This document shows positions 60,417 to 64,000 of a stretch of 64,000 nucleotides of DNA, in pieces. How positions within the stretch are numbered: position 1 is the stretch's first letter; every line of letters starts with the position of its first letter. Position numbers and translations under genes: made by a program. The notes under the pieces are model-generated. The model was not told the origin of the DNA. It did not search any database and saw nothing but the letters and a program-made list of their open reading frames with translations. The stretch lies in contig NZ_LIWB01000003.1 in NCBI RefSeq assembly GCF_001905725.1, forward strand, positions 62,001 to 126,000. The letters run 5' to 3'. The DNA is from Streptomyces sp. CB02400 (lineage in GTDB: Bacteria > Actinomycetota > Actinomycetes > Streptomycetales > Streptomycetaceae).

Positions 60417-62147
60417 TTGAATACAGCACGCCGTCCCGGACGCCTCGCGGCCACCGTTCTCGCCGCCGCACTCGCCGGGACCGGACTCACCGTCGCCGTC
60501 GCGCCCGCGGCGCACGCGGCCACCGCCGACGTCGTCGCCAAGTTGCCGTTCACCACGTACTCGGCGCTGGCCGTCGACAGCGTCCACCAGCGCGTCTTCC
60601 TCGCCGACGCCGCCGTGGGCTCCAGCTCCAACTACGGCCGGATCGCCGTCTACACCTTCCAGGGCGAGCGGATCTCCACCATCAACACCAACTACCACGT
60701 CTCCGGCCTGGCGCTCAGCGCCGACGCGGGCACGCTCTACGTCGGTGAGCGCTTCCGGATCTCCGCGTACGACACCATCACGCTGGCCCTCAAGAGCGTG
60801 CCCAACGCGCCGAGCGACAACTGCGGGCGCGAGGTCGTCGTCGCCGGCGGCAAGCCGTACTACACCTCGCAGTACACCGACTACCTGTCCCAGTGCGCCA
60901 CGGCGACGACGACCGTGGACACGATCGTCAACGGCGGCTGGCAGCGCACCGGCTGGAACGACTCCGGCAAGCTGCTGCTGGAGGGCGGCCCGAACGACAC
61001 GTTCGTGATGGGCCAGGCGCTCAACGCCTCGGCGCCCGACCCGTTCCTCAGCGTCTTCGACGGCAGCGGCGAGACCCCCGTACGGAACGCCACCCGCCGG
61101 TTCACCGACGAGAGCGGCGCCGGCGCGCTGAACCTCAAGGACGTCGCCGTCTCCCCGGACGGCGCGAAGATCGCCCTGGCCGACGCCTCCGCCGGCACCC
61201 GGCTGCTGAACACGGGCGACCTGTCGGACGCGGCCGACGGCTACCAGTCCCTGCCCGCGGGCGCCACCGCCAGCTCGGTCGCCTTCAGCGGCGACGGAAA
61301 GTACGTGGCACGCGGCGCCTCGGCCACCGGCGCCACCCCCGACCTGCTGGTCCAGCCCGCCGACCCGACCGACTCGACCGCGCCGCTGGAGTTCGTCTTC
61401 GAGGGCAGCCAGGACGGCGACCGCGTCGTGCCGCGCGGCACGGAATGGTCCGCCGACGGCTCCCGGCTCTTCACGGTCACCACCAACGCGGCCGGCAACC
61501 AGTTCTGGCTGCACATCATCCAGCCCCCCGCAGTCCAATACGACGTCCGCCTCGGTGAAACGCTGACCCACAGCCCCGCCCAGGCCGTCGCGGGCGAGCC
61601 GCTGTCGGTGCGGGGCCGGCTGGAGCACGACGGACCGGCGCCCGCCGAGCCGCTGAAGGTCAAGGCGACCCGCACGGACGCGGCCGGCACCCACGACCTG
61701 GGCACCTTCACCGTCAAGGAGGACGGCTCCTACACCGTCCTCGACGAGCCCGGCCTGGTCGGCGACGCCACCTACACCGTCTCCTGCCTCGGCGACCTCA
61801 CCCACCGCCCGGCCGCCGACGTCACCCACACGGTGTCCGTCGGCAAGGCGGCCAGCTCGATCACGCTCACCGCCCCGGCGGAGGCGTCGATGAGCACGGG
61901 CGTCCACATCACCGGGACGTTCACCGCACAGGGGAAGGCGCTGCCGGAGCGGGCCACGCTCAAGGTGGAGCGCACCGACCGGAAGGGGACCGGCACGCTG
62001 TCGTCGGTGACGGTCGCCGCCGACGGCACCTTCACCATCGACGACCTGCCGCGCACCCGCAAGGACACGACCTACACGGTGAGCTGGCCCGGCGACGACC
62101 TGCACGAGGCGTCCACGGCGTCGGCGACGGTCGACGTCACCCGCTGA
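60417..62147 (+). CDS. Secreted beta-propeller protein with Ig-like C-terminal repeats
   Basis: The 576-residue exported protein starts at TTG 60417 after a GGGGGG tract, with a signal peptide ending APAAHAA. Residues about 40-380 form a WD40/YVTN-like beta-propeller (VHQRVFLADAAVGSSSNYG; LALSADAGTLYVGERFRI). Two Ig-like beta-sandwich repeats follow (about 385-575), each with GTFTVKEDGSY-type or VAADGTFTIDDL-type strands. No catalytic motif or wall anchor is present. A role in binding extracellular material is likely; enzymatic function cannot be supported. Confidence 0.8.
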   Translation: MNTARRPGRLAATVLAAALAGTGLTVAVAPAAHAATADVVAKLPFTTYSALAVDSVHQRVFLADAAVGSSSNYGRIAVYTFQGERISTINTNYHVSGLALSADAGTLYVGERFRISAYDTITLALKSVPNAPSDNCGREVVVAGGKPYYTSQYTDYLSQCATATTTVDTIVNGGWQRTGWNDSGKLLLEGGPNDTFVMGQALNASAPDPFLSVFDGSGETPVRNATRRFTDESGAGALNLKDVAVSPDGAKIALADASAGTRLLNTGDLSDAADGYQSLPAGATASSVAFSGDGKYVARGASATGATPDLLVQPADPTDSTAPLEFVFEGSQDGDRVVPRGTEWSADGSRLFTVTTNAAGNQFWLHIIQPPAVQYDVRLGETLTHSPAQAVAGEPLSVRGRLEHDGPAPAEPLKVKATRTDAAGTHDLGTFTVKEDGSYTVLDEPGLVGDATYTVSCLGDLTHRPAADVTHTVSVGKAASSITLTAPAEASMSTGVHITGTFTAQGKALPERATLKVERTDRKGTGTLSSVTVAADGTFTIDDLPRTRKDTTYTVSWPGDDLHEASTASATVDVTR

Positions 62148-62180
62148 TCCCGTCGTTCTCGGGGAAGGCACTCCTGAGAG

Positions 62181-62218
62181 GACCTGCGTCGGCCCGGGAT
62201 GCCGGACCGACGCAGGTC
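62181..62218. terminator. Convergent terminator before the TetR gene
   Basis: GACCTGCGTCGG (62181-62192) pairs perfectly with CCGACGCAGGTC (62207-62218). It follows the beta-propeller gene by about 35 nt. The remaining gap to 62407 has no recognisable feature. Confidence 0.7.
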
Positions 62219-62407
62219 ATCCCGGCGGGCGACGAGCGCCTGGAGAGACGAGCGCCTGGAAATCGGCGATCAGCGGTGTCGGTTCCTCGCCGGCCCGGTT
62301 CGCGTCGGCGATCCGGGCCGGTCCCTCGTCCTTCGGCCGGCCGCCGGATCGCAAGCGCGCAGGGCAAGCCAGTACACGCCTCGCACTTGGGTACCAGCCG
62401 GGCACGT

Positions 62408-63001
62408 TCAGCCGGCGGCGTTGCCGCGGATGAACGTCGACACCGCGTCGGACACGAGTGAGTCCGTCACCTCGGGTTCGAGGCCGCCGCCGGCGATCAG
62501 GCTCGCGAGGCCTTGGGCCCACGCATAGAGCAGCAGCCCGTAACGCTCGGGATCACCCGGGGCGAGCGCGCCCTCGGTCACGCCGTCGCCGATCAGGTCG
62601 TACACCACCGCCAGGGCTTCGGCGGCCGCAGGCAGTCGCGCCTTGTCCCCGTACGGCTTCGCGGAGAACATCAGGTCCAGCAGCACGGGCCTGCTGTTCG
62701 CGAAGGTGATGAACCCGGCTATCACCGCCCGCAACCGCTCGCCGAAACCCGGACCGGCACCGTCGCGTGCCGCCTTCAACTGCGCGCCCAGGCGGTCGAA
62801 ACCCCGCTCCGCCAACGCGACCAGCAACGCCTGGCGATCGGTGAAGTGCGCGCGCGGCGCCGCGTGGCTGACCCCGACGACCCGTGCCAGTTCCCGCAGC
62901 GACAGCCGCTCCGTCCCGGATTTCTCGATGGTGCGCTCGGCCGCGTCGAGCAGCGCGGCGCGCAGGTTGCCGTGGTGGTACGGGCGGGCTTCATCGGGCA
63001 C
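62408..63001 (-). CDS. TetR-family regulator divergent from an SDR gene
   Basis: The 197-residue protein has the TetR-type opening HHGNLRAALLDAAERTIEKS and the recognition helix region LARVVGVSHAAPRAHFTDRQ, with a C-terminal domain of the TetR_C/WHG kind (residues about 80-195). It is divergent from the SDR gene across 61 bp, and the interval contains a near-palindrome over the SDR promoter. Control of the SDR gene is therefore likely. Confidence 0.9.
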   Translation of the reverse strand: MPDEARPYHHGNLRAALLDAAERTIEKSGTERLSLRELARVVGVSHAAPRAHFTDRQALLVALAERGFDRLGAQLKAARDGAGPGFGERLRAVIAGFITFANSRPVLLDLMFSAKPYGDKARLPAAAEALAVVYDLIGDGVTEGALAPGDPERYGLLLYAWAQGLASLIAGGGLEPEVTDSLVSDAVSTFIRGNAAG

Positions 63002-63028
63002 AGGCAGATCCTACCCTCATCTTGTCAT

Positions 63029-63056
63029 TGCCAAGTTTCTTGACAGTGTCTAGATT
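63029..63056 (+). promoter_or_regulatory. Leaderless SDR promoter with overlapping operator
   Basis: TTGCCA (63028-63033) and TAGATT (63051-63056) are 17 bp apart, and ATG 63063 begins 6 nt after the -10. The near-palindrome TGCCAAG-TTT-CTTGACA (63029-63045; 6 of 7 arm positions pair) overlaps the -35, the expected place for TetR repression of both divergent genes. Confidence 0.55.
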
Positions 63057-63062
63057 GGCGGC

Positions 63063-63935
63063 ATGAGCGAATCCCACGCCACTCACCTTCCTGATCTCTC
63101 CGGCAGGACCGCGATCGTCACCGGTGCGAGCGGCGGCCTCGGGCGCGAGACCGCGCGAGCGCTCGCCGCCGCCGGGGCCCGCGTCGTGCTCGCGGTGCGC
63201 CACGTCGACAAAGGGCGAGCCGTCGCCGCGGAACTGCCCGGACGGACCGAGGTCCGCGCGCTCGATCTCGCCGACCTCGCTTCCGTCCGGCGCTTCGCCG
63301 ACGACTGGCAGGGCGACGTCTCCTTGCTGGTCAACAACGCCGCCGCCATCTACCCGCCCGAGCTGACCCGCACCAAGGACGGGTTCGAGGCGCAGTTCGG
63401 CGTCAACCACCTCGGTCACTTCGCCCTGACGCAGCTCCTGCGCGAGCACCTCACCGGCCGCGTCGTCTCGATTTCGTCCGCCGCTCATGCGGCTCGCCTC
63501 GACCTCGACGATCCGAACTGGGAACGCAGGCGCTACAACGCTTTCCGCGCCTACAACGAGTCGAAGCTCGCCGTGCTGCTGTTCACCCTCGAACTGCAGC
63601 GACGGCTCACGGCGGCGGGTTCGGCGGTCCTCGCCACCGCCGCGCACCCGGGCTGGGCGGCGACCGGCGCGCTGTCGGACGCGCGCGGCTTCGTGCCTTC
63701 GCTGATGCGGCTGACCACTCCCCTGTTCGCCTCGTCGGCGGAGGCCGGCGCGCGGCCGACCCTGTACGCCGCCACGGCCGACATCCCCGGCGGTACCTAC
63801 GTGGGGCCGGGAGTGCTGCAGATGTACGGCGCGCCCAAACCGGCGCAGCTCTCGAAAGCGGCCCGCGACCCCGAGCCGGCGCGCCGTCTCTGGGAGGTCT
63901 CCGAGCGGCTCACCAAGGTGTCGGTGCGCGACTGA
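63063..63935 (+). CDS. Short-chain dehydrogenase/reductase
   Basis: The 290-residue SDR has the cofactor motif TGASGGLGRE, the NNAA motif and the catalytic triad with Ser in SISSAAH and YNESK (Tyr-x-x-x-Lys). It resembles the retinol-dehydrogenase/WW-domain oxidoreductase-like branch (FGVNHLGHFALTQLL). The substrate is unknown. The mRNA is probably leaderless. It ends 65 nt before the right window edge, and nothing further is recognisable there. Confidence 0.92.
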   Translation: MSESHATHLPDLSGRTAIVTGASGGLGRETARALAAAGARVVLAVRHVDKGRAVAAELPGRTEVRALDLADLASVRRFADDWQGDVSLLVNNAAAIYPPELTRTKDGFEAQFGVNHLGHFALTQLLREHLTGRVVSISSAAHAARLDLDDPNWERRRYNAFRAYNESKLAVLLFTLELQRRLTAAGSAVLATAAHPGWAATGALSDARGFVPSLMRLTTPLFASSAEAGARPTLYAATADIPGGTYVGPGVLQMYGAPKPAQLSKAARDPEPARRLWEVSERLTKVSVRD

Positions 63936-64000
63936 GGTTTCACCGTCCCGACGTGTCGTGCGGCTCGACGGGGCCGCAGCGGTGCCGGAGGCGCACCGCG

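Overview
The window reads as a piece of Streptomyces chromosome. GC content is very high with strong third-position GC bias, GTG and TTG starts are common, several genes have a TANNNT hexamer 6-7 nt before the start codon (leaderless mRNAs), mycothiol chemistry is present (mca), and there is a class III adenylate cyclase, a GGDEF protein and many large secreted proteins. From memory, not from a search, the order pccB-birA-cya-hutH ... metB ... greA-DUF4307-mca ... DUF255 ... hlyIII ... pckG is that of the central chromosome of S. coelicolor relatives, so most of the window is core genome.

Layout. 1-11.8 kb: acyl-CoA carboxylase subunits pccE/pccB, biotin ligase, adenylate cyclase, an HxlR/enoyl-CoA hydratase pair, a second enoyl-CoA hydratase, a GAF-like/GGDEF protein, histidine ammonia-lyase and an LAxTG-type wall protein. 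12-19.3 kb is envelope-related: an L,D-transpeptidase lipoprotein, an FtsX/MacB-type ABC pair and a large secreted subtilase. 19.3-31.3 kb is metabolism and regulation: an XRE/alcohol dehydrogenase pair, cystathionine gamma-synthase, a sigma-like factor coupled to a small membrane protein, a MarR/threonine ammonia-lyase pair, a DrrAB-type exporter, greA and mca.

31.3-44.7 kb is an accessory block and the main point of interest. A minus-strand operon of five genes (39780 to 31320) encodes, in order, a small two-TM protein, a membrane-anchored STAND/NB-ARC NTPase with TPRs, a second TPR protein with a decayed N-terminal NTPase-like region, a CHAT (caspase-like) protein with His and Cys candidates in place, and an alpha/beta hydrolase with a GHSFG nucleophile elbow. 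The last two genes overlap as GTGA. Facing away from it is a 1352-residue exoprotein that appears to combine a lytic-transglycosylase-like, a golvesin-like and an SGNH domain. I read the operon as a candidate NTP-dependent conflict (immunity or cell-suicide) system: sensor/switch, adaptor, protease and effector.

44.9-52 kb returns to core genes: DUF255 thioredoxin-like protein, Mut7-C protein, TetR, hemolysin III and GTP-dependent PEP carboxykinase. 52-56.5 kb is a four-gene operon joining a substrate-binding-like exported protein, a TelA-family protein, a substrate-binding/VWA lipoprotein and a membrane protein. 56.9-64 kb holds an FG-GAP exoprotein, a MarR-cupin-VOC module with three clear operator sites, a secreted beta-propeller protein, and a TetR/SDR pair.

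I saw no tRNA or rRNA genes, CRISPR array, transposase or integrase. Coordinates were read by eye and start codons were chosen by ribosome-binding site, -10 spacing or family alignment from memory. All family calls lack a database search.
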